The notes below the pieces were generated by a model that was not told the DNA's origin, ran no database searches, and saw only the letters and a program-made list of their open reading frames with translations. Shown here piece after piece: positions 46,701 through 61,700 of a DNA stretch of 64,000 nt (positions within the stretch are counted from its first letter, which is position 1; every line of letters starts with the position of its first letter). The stretch is from contig CH002564.1 in NCBI GenBank assembly GCA_000149265.1, positions 626,142 through 690,141 on the forward strand. The letters run 5' to 3'. A program made the translations under genes and the position numbers. Source of the stretch: Ciona savignyi (Eukaryota; Chordata; Ascidiacea; Phlebobranchia; Cionidae).

Positions 46701-49700
46701 TTCCGCCACTTGCTAGCACGGAAGGATAAAATTGCCGCCAGGTAACTCTTCGCGCCGTTCTCTTTGTGGTATCTCGTACAACTGGCGTAAAAGGCGACTT
46801 ATGTTTTACCGAGAAACAGACACTGCAGTCGTTATCCCCGTGTAATGTCGCATCGGGTGACATGTTTAACTAGGCAGTCAGCAATTGTAAAAACATGAGT
46901 ATTTACATACAAGCTACGTCAATGCTATGTGTAAACAGGTGTCCAGAATGTGAAAAACTAAAAGAAGAAACGGAAGGGAAACTGCTCACGTAACCATAGT
47001 GTTTTTACTTGGGTTTCAGTTAAGGGATATAGAGTTATGGCTGGCGTTTCAGTTAAGGATTTTGTGTTAGTGCTGGGGTTACAGTTAATGGTTGTAAGGG
47101 TTGTTTTAGTCTCCATTTCCTATCGTTCCTTGGTGTTTATTGCCCACTGTAGGAAGTCATGTGAAAGGTTGAAAGAAATAAAACAGATGTAAATGGCAGA
47201 TGTGACCGCCAACCTATAATCATTGCCTCAACAGAAAAGAAAACATCCATTAATTCTGCAGTTTATATTTTAATCAGGCATATCATTACAGCAAATACGG
47301 ACACACAATCGAAACACGAAAACGATAAACTGAAGGTTTATAGAAACGGAGCTCGTAAAATAAAGTTTAGTAAAAATGTATTTAATTCTATCGACTACGA
47401 ATGGTCGCGAAACTGAGTTCAGCTGAGTATATGGGCATTAGACAAGGCAGAAGATTTCTGTAGATTAAGTACTACGAATATATTCTTACGTATTTAATGT
47501 TAAGCCGGGAAATTTAATACCACAGCACACTCAGTTTAATGTTTGGTATAGGAAATGCAACGTAACGTATTCTTACACACCGATTCTTGGTGCCATATTC
47601 GTAAATAGACTGTATATCGCAGTTTGGAATGGAATCAAACATTTTATCCAATATTTTAGTATCAATTCGTTCATTTCTAATATCTATGCGATTCGACGGC
47701 TTTTGATCTACCGCCCTTTTCCCCTATAAATTTGTTCGAAATCCCATGCTGGTAGCCAAAAAGGAAACATTTTACGATCTGAACTGAAAAAACGCATTGA
47801 ACGTTATTTGTAAGGTGCAGAACAACCAATCTTCGTCGCATCGCGTGAGTGGAATGGTATCGCCTTGCCCATCCACGCGTGACGAAGATGAGCAAATACA
47901 CGCACGAGCGATTTCCTATATCTTCAACATCGGCGTCGTAGGGCCAGACGTCGGCGAAAACTAAAAGGAGGAAAGGGGAAAGTAGAAAATAGGGAAACTA
48001 CACAGCACAACCAAGTTAGAGGGTTAGAGCAGGTGTTCATGGTTACTTCAGGTGTTGACATTTGTGTCTAAGGTTGGGTGAGAATTAGTTTTTATTGATT
48101 TAGTAAGCAGTTTACCTCATTTCCTATCTTCCTTTTTTGTATATTTTTAAAGTTAAAATTAGTGTTAAATGTCTGGTTATATTCAGTTTCCACAGTTGTA
48201 GTGAGCAGTTTCGTTACTCCCCTCCTTCCCTCCTTTGAGTGTTGCCCCCCAGACGTAGTTGCCGAACCCCGCTCGTATATTATTCGGTGTCTTGCATTGA
48301 TAACGCTCGTGTACGTGCCCGCACTTACTCGCCTTTTGCGTGACATATTCATAGAACAGTTCGTCATAAGTTTCTACCCAAGGTTTATAAACACAGTGCA
48401 TTCTAGTCGGCTAATGTAATAAGAACAAAAAAGAACTGTCTAATCTATCTATTTTCGTTGATTTTAGCACGGAATAAGTTTGTATGCTTCAGAGCGGATA
48501 GTATTGCTGTAAAAATGCATGTACTCGTTAAACCCACAAGTTTTAGTGTGTCTATAGTTAAACGAATCTGTTTTAGAAGACATATCAAATCCTTAACAGG
48601 GCGTCGACAGATTAAGACACGACTTAGTATGAGTTTAGTTTATTAAACTGTTTTTTTTTCACAACTTGATTGTCACGCAAACAAAATGTAGAGAATATCT
48701 AGCGATTACTTCTAAGCTTCCATGTATCCACACAGACAGTTGCGTAAGTTAGTCATTGCATATAGGTCAGCGATCCATTAAACTGTATACAAAATTATGC
48801 TTATTTTAAATTCAGAATCACCAATAAACTTACAAAATTAATACAAACTTTAGAAAATAAGGCTTTACATACATCAAATATTATCCGAGCGAAATTTCAC
48901 GCAAATTTGACGTTTCGTTATTCAGGAAACCCTTTGTTATATAGCTTCCTGATAAGCATCCCGTATCGCCCCATATTGTGTCGCTGTATTGCCTATTAAA
49001 ATGATAAGTTTCTATTATTCCCCGCCGGTTTTTGTTTAAAGCGAGGCATCCCATTTCATTAGGACGAACGCTTTTGCATTGCGTTAAAAAACTGTGGCTT
49101 AATATACCCACTTTTATACAACGAAAGGTTGAATAGAGTTAACATAAGCTGATACGGGCATTAAGTATCGTTTTATTTGGAACTCCGATACTAAGACGTT
49201 TTATTATGTGACAATTTATGTGTTATGCTATTTTGGGGTTGTAAGTTCGTAATTGGGAGTTTATTGTTGGTTGGATGCAAGGTATGGCGACGGTATAAGC
49301 CTCGCCAATTTACAGAAACGGCGGGAAAACTTCTTTCCCTTTCTTACTCAAATATGCGTGTAAACAAACTGTTGTTAGGGACTGTGTTATTGTCCCAAGT
49401 TGTCGTGCTGTGTCCGCGAACTCAGTAAAGCTAGCAATTGTTTCTTACCCAAAATATTTATGGGTAAAGGGTATCCGCGCCTTTTTTTACCCACTGCGAT
49501 GTAAAAAAACATTCTACCCCACCCTTATCCAGGATAAGATAAGTTATCCTATTATCATCTCATGGATATAAATACAACGACAATATAGCAACCGTAGCGT
49601 GTTTTTCTTTTTGATTATATTCCAAAATGCAGAAAAAACAGCTGGATTGTGTGTTAACATTTTAATTGCCATCCTAAGCTCTGGAAAATAGCGGTAAACC

Positions 49701-52700
49701 GAGCCTGTATAAAGCGCTCAGCATTTCCTAATTAGCGTGCGTTCCGTTTTATTCTCATTTCCTAACTGCTACACCAGGTTAATGGTTAACCAGTACTGTG
49801 TGTAAATGCTCGAGGTTATACCTCTCGTACCGTCCATTCACCTTTATTACCTTCTTCTGGCACGTTTACATCAAACACGCCCTTGAAGATACGAGGAAAC
49901 TTACATTTTGATTACATTGTAGGATAAGTCCGGCGTAACTTGGTGGATAGGATTAAGCCATAAAGGAATACTTCAATTTGAAATTCAAGACAAAGCGAAC
50001 CCAGTCAAGGTAAGCACTTTTGCTGTATATATATTATGAACTATGTAATATAACCTGACCGTGATTGTAAAACTTACAGTTCTATTTTCAATGCCCGACT
50101 GTTATTTGCTTTTCACTAGATGAATTATGCATAAAATCTAGTCTTGGTACGTGCACCTTTACGTATTAGCTAAGTACGAGGTTAGGTATTCGACTTGTAT
50201 TAATATTTTAGTTTTTCATGATTTGTTCGTCTTCGAATCGGTACTTAGAAAGTACAGTCCCGTATATTTGCTCAAGCCCGAAGTTGAGTGCTTTAAACAG
50301 GCAGCTGTGTTGTAAACATCGGCATAGTCGGGTTCACGCCGTTCCGACTTCCTTAAAACTCAGGTTTAGTCAAATCGAGTTCAAAACGAGTTTGTCTTGG
50401 ACACAGAATGTCAAATCTTCAGTTTATTGTGATGTATTAATTTAATTGTGGCGTAATAAAGCACACCACGTTGCATAATAACAAGTATGGACCATATTGA
50501 AATAATTCTAAACGATTAATTGCCGTTTAATAGTGTACTGTTAATATATTGTTTCCCGAAAAAACTTCTTGTTGGTAAAATGCGACACTGGATAATCGTA
50601 TAATCCGGCTGCTTATAAATTGACATAATTATATAACGTCGCCTTGGACTGCATTGACATGATTAACTAAATAATTAAATTCCATCTGTGCCGAAATGAA
50701 CCGACAATTGACAGGACAGCTTGACCGACATACAGTATTTCTTACAGCCAAAATGTAAACTGGACAGAAAATTTGTCAATAGTTCGTAGATTTGGTGTTG
50801 CAGATTTTGTCTTTAAAATTTCCGACACGACAGCAACCAAAATGCTGAATTTGCTCTCAAAGAAAGTCGCTAAACCTTGGTACAAATACATGGTTTTGTG
50901 GCCTAAATTAAAAAATTACGTTAAACTACAATTATTAGATCGCATTTTTATTTTGTCTTATGCTTAAAAAAAAGTCCGTAAACCTGGCTGACTTTTCCTT
51001 CTTGATTGACAGGACATAGTAAGTTATTAAATTAACTGAATCTCTCGCCATCGATTAGGGATATACTCGATGCTTCCAGAGGTCAGGATTTAGAACAAAT
51101 GTTGAAAGAAGGTTTAAAAACCCGGGGAATTCGATTACGTCGCGAACCAAAGTACACGATGTGGTTTTATGCTTTGATTGCCGCTCAAAACAAAAGTTTG
51201 AAGATGAGCGAAATGCCGTAAAATATCCATTTAAACGCCAACTCTAATAGAGCGCCACTGTAGGGAAAGGGTTGATAATTAAAGGGACGTGTCGCTCAAA
51301 TAAAGGCTTAACGGTATATGCTTTACTTCGTTTGGAGTATGATTTTCGTAAATCATACTTACTTACCTACCAATATGAGCAAAAACAGAAGTCTGTTTTT
51401 TTGCTCTTACCAACTTACAAACCCAAGTATATGTTATATTTAATATTTTTTTTAATGATTATAAATGTCTTTTCCCAGACTCTCGAACCCCGTGGTTTTC
51501 GTTTATATGGCGTCCTCGCTTTTCACTGAAATCGGCTTCATATTATGATAGCTCAAATGGCGATTGTCCAATAAAACACGCTAAACTGAGAATAAGGCGC
51601 AAAACGAGGCATTCATTTACAATGGGGCTTTATTTACCCGAGTATTATTAGTAAACATTTGCGTCGTTACTATAGTAATTTACTATAGCAATTTTATCTA
51701 TAAAGTATTCTGAATTTCGGCGGAAAATTTAAAAATAGTAGACACAACGTCATATTTTAAACAGGAGGTTTTTGTAACGAAGACTTCTTTGGTTACATTT
51801 TCTCTGTAAAGTTAGCGTCCTACCGCCCACGTTTGCCGGTAATGCCCTTAGGTTGTCATAAACTTCACATCTCGGAATAGAAAGAACGGGTCAAGTTAGT
51901 GCGATGATGTCATAACATGCGCCTTGATTTAATACACACGGTCTTGTGCGAGCAGTTCAGTGTAATCCTAGTTTCTACGTCTACGCCTTGAAGAAAATAG
52001 TTAGATTAACGAAGAAACACAGGGTAAACAGGTTGTAGATGTTGTTTTGTTTTTATTCCCTTTCCGTTTGAATAAAGAGCGGTCACGGTGTACGCTAAAT
52101 AAAAGTGGCAGAGGGTAGAAAAGGCAGCGCTAATGAACGAAGTTGGTTAAAGGACTGTTAAACTGGTTACTATGAATTAGGATGTTAAATTACGGATCAT
52201 GCTTAACGTTAAAAAGGGCAAACGACATCTACTGTATTAAACGAGTTGTACTTTTTAGTTTTGCTAATTTTTCGCTTCATCATTACAAGAATGAAATAGG
52301 AATTTTTTTAAATAGAATAAGCAGTTTATACAGCAATTACAGCGTTAATTTTTCAAACTTGAAAACCAAGACAGTGGTGCGGTCATATTCGTTCTCCCTG
52401 TGTCAGCGGGCGGCTAGTAAGTGTTTACACAAGCGGGGATTTGCTTGTGCAATGGTAGCTTGAGTTAACACGCGCTCGCGCTGTGTGTTTTGCTGTTGGT
52501 TTCCTTTCATTGGGACGCTCTGAATGCGTTGCAAGACCACTATACAGTTTTATACGCAGAAGCAATTATACTCTTCGCGATGTAGTCAACGCACCTGCGA
52601 ATTGTCATTATGCCGATATCGAACGTTACAATATCATGGTAATTATAGCGCAGACTGAAGACCGCTGGTTGTAAATTACAGTCTCCGAATAGTCGCCGCT

Positions 52701-55700
52701 AGTAAAACGATTTGAAAAGTCAGCGAGTGCGATACACTCGATTATTGGCTATTCGCTCTGGCTGATTTCACCGTGTAGGGAAAAGCCTACACAGAGAAAA
52801 GTCTTAAATATAGAAATTGCAAACTAAAATTAGATTAAAGCGATAGACTTGGTTCTGGGGTTAGATTTAGTATTCGGCCTAGGGTTAGAATTAGTTTCCC
52901 TAATTTTATTGACCAGCAGTCTTTCCCTCCCTGTTAGTGCTGGCCCTTTATAGTGACTCCAATATGGATTTTATTTCAGCGGTACAAAAAGATGGAACGC
53001 GTTCATTGTAATTCTCCCGACGGTCGTAAGTAGGTTAAGCTATTCATTCAGCGTAGTGGTTGGAACCGAACGGCTGTTTATGATACTTCTTGGCCGGTTT
53101 TGATCAGCCGTTATTAGCGTTTTAATCTCAGCACGACAGGCTTATCATAATCTTCAGTTCGTGGCCATGCGAGGATAGGTAATAATGTTGGATTTTGTAA
53201 GCCTTGTGAGTGTTATATAAATTCAGAACAGAAGGAATTTGTAATGATGTAATTTTTTTATTAATGTATACATAGAATGTTAAAGTATTGTGTTATTAGC
53301 TATTAATCTTTCTAGTTCTGTTTGAGTATTATTACAGTTTTTTTTCATGGTTGTTGTCATATAAATATTTTTAATTTCATACATATAATACATATTGGAT
53401 AAACAATTTGTGCTCTCTTCTACTTCGTAAATTAAACTGATTAGGCATTTAACATTTATTCAGTGTTTTTCTTAGGTGACTTGTCTATGTAGAGATTTAA
53501 ATATTTATATTATAATTATTTTAAATGCTTTGTTTGTTAATGAATTTCTTATAATGTACCGCATTGCTATAAAACAAATTGTACATAGTTTTATTGCCAA
53601 ATTTAAACTTTTTGATGGTCTACTGTAAGATTTAAATGGATTAGACATTTTCACCAATTGTGTCAGTTTGTTTTAATAAGCATTCATATAACTGGTATTC
53701 TCTACAGACATTTCTCTGGCGACAGTTAGAAAACTTGTATTTTCGTGAGAAGAAATTTTCCATCGAAGTCACTGAAAAGCACCAACAAACAACCAAAGAA
53801 CATTTGTATGTCGAAGCGAAAAGGAAATTAACCGGGGACCTTAAAATTCACGCCTGGTATGGCACTCCGAGTCTCATCAAGTCGATTTGGATTATGGCAA
53901 TTGACCAACATCACTTTTACTTGGAACGGAAACAGAACAAGGTAAGGAGCCGCCCATATTAATGTCATGTTGGTATGAGCTGAGTTTTAAAATATGGATT
54001 GTGCGCCACTTTACCAGGCTAACGATTTTTTAAAATTTGTTTGAAAAGCAAAATATTTTCTTTTAAGTTATGGTTTGATGGTTTATATTTAATGGTTTAC
54101 TGGTTATTTAGTCCTGCAACATCGACCAGTTGGTTAAGAGTGTTGACCATCAGCTTAAAGGTGATAGCATCATATCCATCCACTCGCTGGTCAGTTGTAT
54201 CCATTGGCAAACACTTAATGTGTACGTCGCCTATAACATTTTAATTGTATACAGCCCACTGCAAAGATCATGACACAACACCCATCTCCTTTACTGGATT
54301 GAAACATTAATATCCTATCCTATAATTTAAACGACCCATTTGACTGTACAAATTAAGGCATGCAGCTGTGTGGACTGGACATATACAACCAAATGTTTTG
54401 ATTATCTAAAAATGTAGTTGCACGTATGTTCTTTTGGAGGACAATGGACATTGTCATTACATCCAACTGTTGTGGCTTATGTAGCACAGAATGTATGCCA
54501 CCCAACTATATTAATGCCCACATATATGGTAATTATCTTTTTTTAGCTGTATGTGTTTGCCAATAAGTCCACCTTAATAGCAACACGAAGAATTGTGACA
54601 ACGTTTGATTTTAAAGACCCACATATATGTGTAATATTGTTCTTTTAGTTGGGTTGCTGGTTGGTTTAAGTATGATTTACAAGTTAAATCCTTGTATTAA
54701 TATGAAGAAGAATTAACTTTGTATTAGGGTTGCCAAGTATGAAAGAATAAAAAGTTGTATAAGAGTGACATGAATGAAATATTTAACATTTGTATTGGGG
54801 GTGACCGGCATAAAAGAACTAACACTTTATCAGGAATGCAAGGCATGAAAAATTAACATTTGTATAAGGGGTGCCAGCGGTGCACATTGTACATTTAACC
54901 CATGAACCCATAACTTTTTGCCATTAAATATGATCAAGGTGTTCTATGGATAGGGATGCCCTCACCAAAACCATTTAGTTTCTAAGATTATTCTAGAATT
55001 AATCATTTTAAATCAAGAATTTCAATCTGCTCAGCAATAGATATAAAGAGCAAGAAAAAAACATTTTTTGTTCCACCATTAGCACTAAAATTTATGGAAT
55101 TTTTGAAATATTTTCCATTTGAATGTGAATTATGGAATATGGGGGTGTTCCTATCTGTGAAGACAGTAAAATAGTTTGATGGGGTGAATGATAAAAATTA
55201 ATCGGGGCATGGTTTATCTTCATTAACCAATGCGCTAAACTGTGCCAAAGTTAAATAAACAACAGTCAGATAATGTTTAAAAAATCAATAAACCTGTGAC
55301 CTCTCTGTGTGTCTTGGATTCAAATGAGCCAATTAGTTCTGTGTGGTATGGAACCACATTGCAACACAACCATATTACATTATATTCTCAATCTCGTGTT
55401 GTATGCAAAGCGATTTTGAACAAATACATTTAAAGTATAATGTATATATATGTAAATAATTAACAATTACAAGGCAATGTTGGCTGATAGGGCATTGGAA
55501 AATGGTGAAGATAGGAAAGCAGAGAATTAAGGAAAGTTTTACTTGCAGGAAGTTACCCATGCTACTGAGATTTAGGTTATCAATTTTATGAAGCCCTGAT
55601 TAAATTTTCATATTTTTATCTGTAATTTGTCTTATTGCCACTCCCTTTTTGCAAATAAAAAAAATTGCAAAAATAAAAACAAATAAAAATTGCAAAATCG

Positions 55701-58700
55701 GATGCTTTTTTTATGTTAAAAAAACAGTTAAAATTACTTATATCCATACCTCTTAACCGAGTAAGAGGCTTTTATGACTAGACCCAGCGCTATTGTAGAC
55801 CCGACCCCACTATTGCACCTAACCATCATACTTCCAGACAAAGCTTCACACTGTGAACAGCATCACAAACTTAAGCAACGATCTCACTGCCAACGCCAAC
55901 AGCTTAATTAACGTGGTCAAAGACACCCCCGAAATGACGCGGAAGCAGATACAAGACATTGACGTGACCGTCAAAAAAGGTGAGAAATTAACAATCGAAA
56001 ACATTTAGGCATCCACTATTAGGGAATAGTTAAGTTTGGTTTAGTCGTTGTCTATGTTTTTCTCTTTTAAAGGGGAGTTTTTCTCTCTCCTTTTTAAAAA
56101 CTGAAAAAACACAATTAAAAGAACACATAATTGGTTCTAGTGACATAAAAAAACAGTGGTAAAAGGAAAAAAGAGCTTTACTGAGTACAAATGTATGTAT
56201 GTGTAAAATAAACACCTAAGTGTCATCATATATATACGCATGTCCATAAACACATGCACACATAGTGAATTAAAGCATTTTCCAGGACACCTTTAATTAC
56301 AACGTTTGTACATTTTAACTTTGGCTATCGGCTGTCAAACAAGCAGTGTAATTTGCATATACATTTTAACCCTAAATCTTAAAAAATCTTGTATACTGGT
56401 ATGTAATCGTTATCCAAGCCATCCATTTGTAAATGTATTATAAATATTACTTATAACTTGTTATGAGATTAATCATAACTTGACAAAATTTGACCAAAAA
56501 ACATATCAAGTTAAAATAGAGTGTAAATACCATTGTCTGTTAAATATTGTCTTCTTTTTATTTTCATAGCACAAATTGTAGAAGTAGCCGTGTTTGTCAT
56601 TAGTCGTGGTAAAGAACCATGAAAAGCACACACATTAAAAGTTGTGAAACTAAAATGATCACAAAAAAGTTCATGTTTTGATTAAAAGTTCACTTACCTT
56701 GTCTAAATGTGGTGCACTAAGGCCAATACTGCGCATTGATTGTTGCACTTGTAAAACAATTTTATTTTTCTGTAAAATAAAAACCACAAAAACATTGTAC
56801 TTTAAAAAAAGAAAAAATACTTTTACTTTTAAGAAAAGAAAAAAATACTTTTACTTTAAAAATAGAAAATTATACTTGTCCCGAGATGATTGTTGTACTT
56901 GTACCACGCTTAAGTACACTTTCCGTGCTTCAGGTTCAAAGGACGAAACCCCAGAAATGCGGGCAGCCAAGCGTCAAATGTTGGACGCGTTGAAGACTCA
57001 CAAAACCGATCTCGAAGACCGTCTGTATGACAAAGTCCAGGAGTTGAAGCAGCTTTGCCTCAGAGAAGCGGTTGGTTGAGATTATGCTGTGTAGCATTGA
57101 ACATTTGTACTTTTCAAAGCATTTCGCAAGTTGGGTTTCCACTGATTAAGCAAAAATACTTTACACTTAACTGAAACGAATTATTTAAAATTCAGCAATT
57201 TCCACTCCTTGCCACTTCACATTGACATGGGAGACTTAAATGAAATACTGCATTTAAAAAGGATATTTTTTATTTAAAAATGAAATATTACATATACTAA
57301 AATGAAGTACCGGTATATAATGAAATCCAGGATTTCAGTTTTCACCTCTAAAATTTGGTTATTTGCCTCACTGACAGCTTTGTTGCTTCATTAGTGCAAA
57401 CCCAGCATCAATCTTACATTCACAGACCACAATATTTCTCCCATTACTGTTTTTGCTCATCAGTAACATTTAGTTTGACAGAAAAACTTAGCACATAATA
57501 TTTCCCATTTACAGTACATTTTGATTTGTTAGCTGCTGTTTTTCTTATAAATCGTAGTTTGATTGGGTGATTATAATTATAATTTGGACTTTTTATCCTT
57601 TTTTTTTAATTTTTAAAAATTCTTATTTAGCTCTAAAATGATAAACTTCATAAAGCAAATACTTACACAGAGGCTAACAAACAAGACAAATTTTATGCTG
57701 AAAATGCTCTAGAAGCATGCCAGACATAATTCTTCAACCCGAGATGCTTTTTTAAATTCGGCGTGGGTTATTTTTATTCTTTTTTGTACTTTTTTGCTCT
57801 TGTTTAATGGGTAACAGTGTTCCATTCACACAGGATCTTATCGGCAAGTTGCCCCAGGAATACATTCGATACATGGACGCCGGAGAAAAGCAACCCAAGA
57901 TAAAAAAGCGAATCGGTGCAGAGTTCAAGGTCAAACTACGCAACAAGGCAAACCACAACGTAAGCCTACTTACAAAATGATCTAAACTCGCAATCCAATA
58001 TTTATAACCATTTAAATTAAATCGTATCTTCCCATTTCATGTAGTGATTACTTTCACAATCTGTATAAAGAAGTTGTTCTTTATTTCAATCTTACAACTG
58101 AAATCGATGGCTGTCAGTTGTCTCTTTCCATATCGAATTTTTCTGTTTATAAATGAAAAGTGGGACGGCGATAAACTGATATACTTAATCACATTTTTTT
58201 AGTTTTAAATAGTTTAAATTAACAGAGTTTTAAATAAAGCAAAAATTAAAAGAACTATTAATTTCATGTCGATATGCTATACTGTTAGTACTAGATTTGC
58301 TGAGCTTACATTTAAATCTAAGAGTCTGTGTAATGGGTAAAACGGTGGCATTGGGAAACTTTTTTATATTATGCCGCCCTGCATTTTTATATAGGGGTGT
58401 CATGCCGCCCCTATCTCCCCTGGAATTGGCAACTATGGTTGTCCTATTGTCTCTGCTGACAAGGTAAACAAGTATTTCAGTTGGGCCGGTTAAATTACAG
58501 CAACAACAAGGCACAAACACCACTGTCAATAGCCTTGGTAAACCATCTGTTTAAGTGTTTGCCGCAGTATTTCTGTTAAACGAAGATTTTTTATCCCACA
58601 TGGCTGATCTAAAACAGACATGGGCAAACTACGGTCCGCAGGCCAAATGTACCTTATTTCTAAGTTTTTTTATTCTCCATTGACAAACAATATGCTAGTG

Positions 58701-61700
58701 GCGGATCCATGAATAGTTTTGGCTGGCCAGTCTAAAACTAAAATAATTTTGGCCCCTGATCCAGAAAGTGTGCCTTCTCCTGTTCTAATTCACCCACCAT
58801 CCCAATCTAACACTTTTAGATATGTTCCTTTTGGTCATAATGTAGTACAATATTCTATTCTAAACCCCATCTTATCCACATTAGTCTCAATCTGAAACCC
58901 CATGTTACCCCGCAGAAAAAGGATTTCCCCTATTACCCTATGATAACCCCCAAAAATTGATTTTCCATTTAACCCCATCCTAAACCCCACATTATTCCCA
59001 TTAGTCTCAATCTGAAACCCCACGTTACCCCGCAGGAAAAGAATTTCCCCTATTACCCTATGATAACCCCCAAAAATTGATTTCCCATATCACCCCATCC
59101 TAAACCCCACATTATTCCCATTAGACCCAATCTGAAACCCCACGTTACTCAACAGGAAAAAGACTTCCCCACATCAGTGACAGCCGCGTCATCATCTTCA
59201 TCCGGGTTCAGCTCGGAAGCTGCCGACGCCTCGGATGAACTCACCCAGCTCGAGACCGAGTTCGAGCTTCTCACACAAATCGCGAGCGCAGCGAAAAAAC
59301 TCGCTTCTGATCCGAACACTAGAGGGCGTACGAGGACCAAGCGATTTAAGTCGTACAAAAAGACGATGGAAAAGTTGCAGGTAAAAACCGTGTTGGTTGT
59401 AATGTTTAAATGTTCGGTTGTATGCATTTGATGTTATGAATACGCAGGTGTGTATTCCATTTAAAAAAACAATTTTTATATGTTCGGGCATATTTCATGA
59501 AATCATATATGTAGTCTACAAAGACATAATGACGATAATTTAGAGGTAAACAAAGTCATGGTGTTTATTAAATAAATATATTGTTTGATTTTCAGTTGCC
59601 ATTGTATGCAGAACTTTATTAGTCCCCACTGGGTATTTGTCCAGCTGTGGTAACCCATTTGACACAACAATAGAACAAACCGTACCAGAATAAAGGGGAA
59701 AATAAATATGCTTTTCTTTCTAATTTCTGTAAAACAAACAGAAAACACAGCGTAAACGTTTTATAAGGGTAGCTAGAGAACAGGTAGCTAGAGACTTAAA
59801 TTCAGCTGTGCCTGTGTCCAATACCCGAGCTTTCATTTATGGTTGATATTTCCACCACAAAAAATTTATTTTTCATAATATACAATTTATTTCGTCATTT
59901 TTAATGACACATACAGCAATTGATACAACCTAGACAAACAAGACTAACATGTTAAGCTGATAAATTATAAATCATTGTGTTCAAATGTGTATTTTATATA
60001 ACTTCGATTTATTAACATCAAACAATTCCCAAGTGTGTTGCATATGTGGCATGTGTTGCGTCTAAATCAATGTTCACTCAAATGCCCTGCAGGCATATAG
60101 ATTGTACCGGCAAAGTCATAATTATTCGAAAGCATGTTTTTCATCAAATATGTGCCAATTTAAACTAGCATTTTCAGTGATATGTTAATCAGTGGCCAAG
60201 CACAACTTTTCTTGGCCAATTTGATTTATTAGGGTTCAGTGAAAATATGACTCTAGAACAGTGCCCAGCAACCTTTTTTCACTCAAGGCACATTTAGAAA
60301 CTTACTAAAATGGATGGCACGTTGCAGTCAAACCTGTTAAAAATAAATTAATAACAGTATCTAAAAGGTCTTCTGACAAGCTATATACATTTAATATTAC
60401 ATTTGCGAAGTGTCTGATAGCCTAAATATTCAAAGTTGCAAAAACTAAATTTCTTTTTATTTGGTAAAACGGTATTGAAAAAAAGATTCTTGTTTTCCCA
60501 CTACACAACTAGCATTGTCTTGTGACACAGTAGTTTGCCACCACACACTTGTTGCAGAGCACTGCTCTAGAACTCTTAATTTATGAAAAGACTGATATGT
60601 TTTAATTGTTTGTGTGAGTAATTTTGCTGTACAAGGTCTACCATACTTAATTGCTGAATAATTACAAACTAGATTTTTTCTGTCCTTTGAACCCGTGAAA
60701 CCAAAGCTCTGTATTTGTTTGCTAAGCCAAGAACAGGCATTGCAACTATGTCTAGTTTATAGGTGCTATAACAAGGTTGTATTTAACTAATGAAAGGAAA
60801 CTCATACCTGACAAGGGGTTGTTTGTGAATTGCATTTCTTAGTGTGTGGTTTCATTCATTTTCATTGTAATATTAAAAGCTAGTCATATTTTTGGTTCTT
60901 ACTAGTATAGCGTGGTTGTAGTAGTTTTTGCATGTGCATTATTTGACCCTCAAGCTCTCTAAAGCTGGGTTGAAGTTAGCATAAATGGTATATGATTACC
61001 TTGGCCCCCAAAACCCCAAAGCTGGGTTAAAATTAGCACTAATGGTTTGCGATTTCCTTAACCCCAGAGCCCCACATTAACTCAACCACGCATTATTAGG
61101 GTGTCTTTCTTTTTGCAACATTACCCCAAAGTTGTCCCGCCCCCACTTACCAACTTGATTCCAGAATGTCGAGAACAAGATCAATGTCCTCCGGAAACGA
61201 TGCGGACAGAAACCATCGGAGCGTGCGTCAATGCTCATNNNNNNNNNNNNNNNNNNNNNNNNNNNNNNNNNNNNNNNNNNNNNNNNNNNNNNNNNNNNNN
61301 NNNNNNNNNNNNNNNNNNNNNNNNNNNNNNNNNNNNNNGATTAGTATCAACGATGGGACTGAATCAGGAAGAAGTTCCTTCTCGGATGGTGAGTCTTCAC
61401 TTAAATCTATTTCTGTTTGTTTTTGGGTAAAATAATGTCAAAATTAAAATTATTTTGCAGTATTATTCGAAATTGAAATTATTTTGGAGTATTATTCCAA
61501 ATTAAAATTATTTTGGAGTATTATTGCAAATTAAAAATTATTTTGGAGTGTTATTCCAAATTAAAAATTATTTTGGAGTATTATTTAAAATTGAAATTTC
61601 TTTGGAGTATTATTTGAAATTGAAATTATTTTGGAGTATTATTCGAAATTGAAATTATTTTGGAGTATTATTGGTAAATAATGTAATATTAAAATGGGGG

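Noticed and set aside
48881-49428. Open frames of 65-76 codons in FRMD4-like intron 9
   Set aside because: No splice sites or starts that join other pieces, and no recognisable features.
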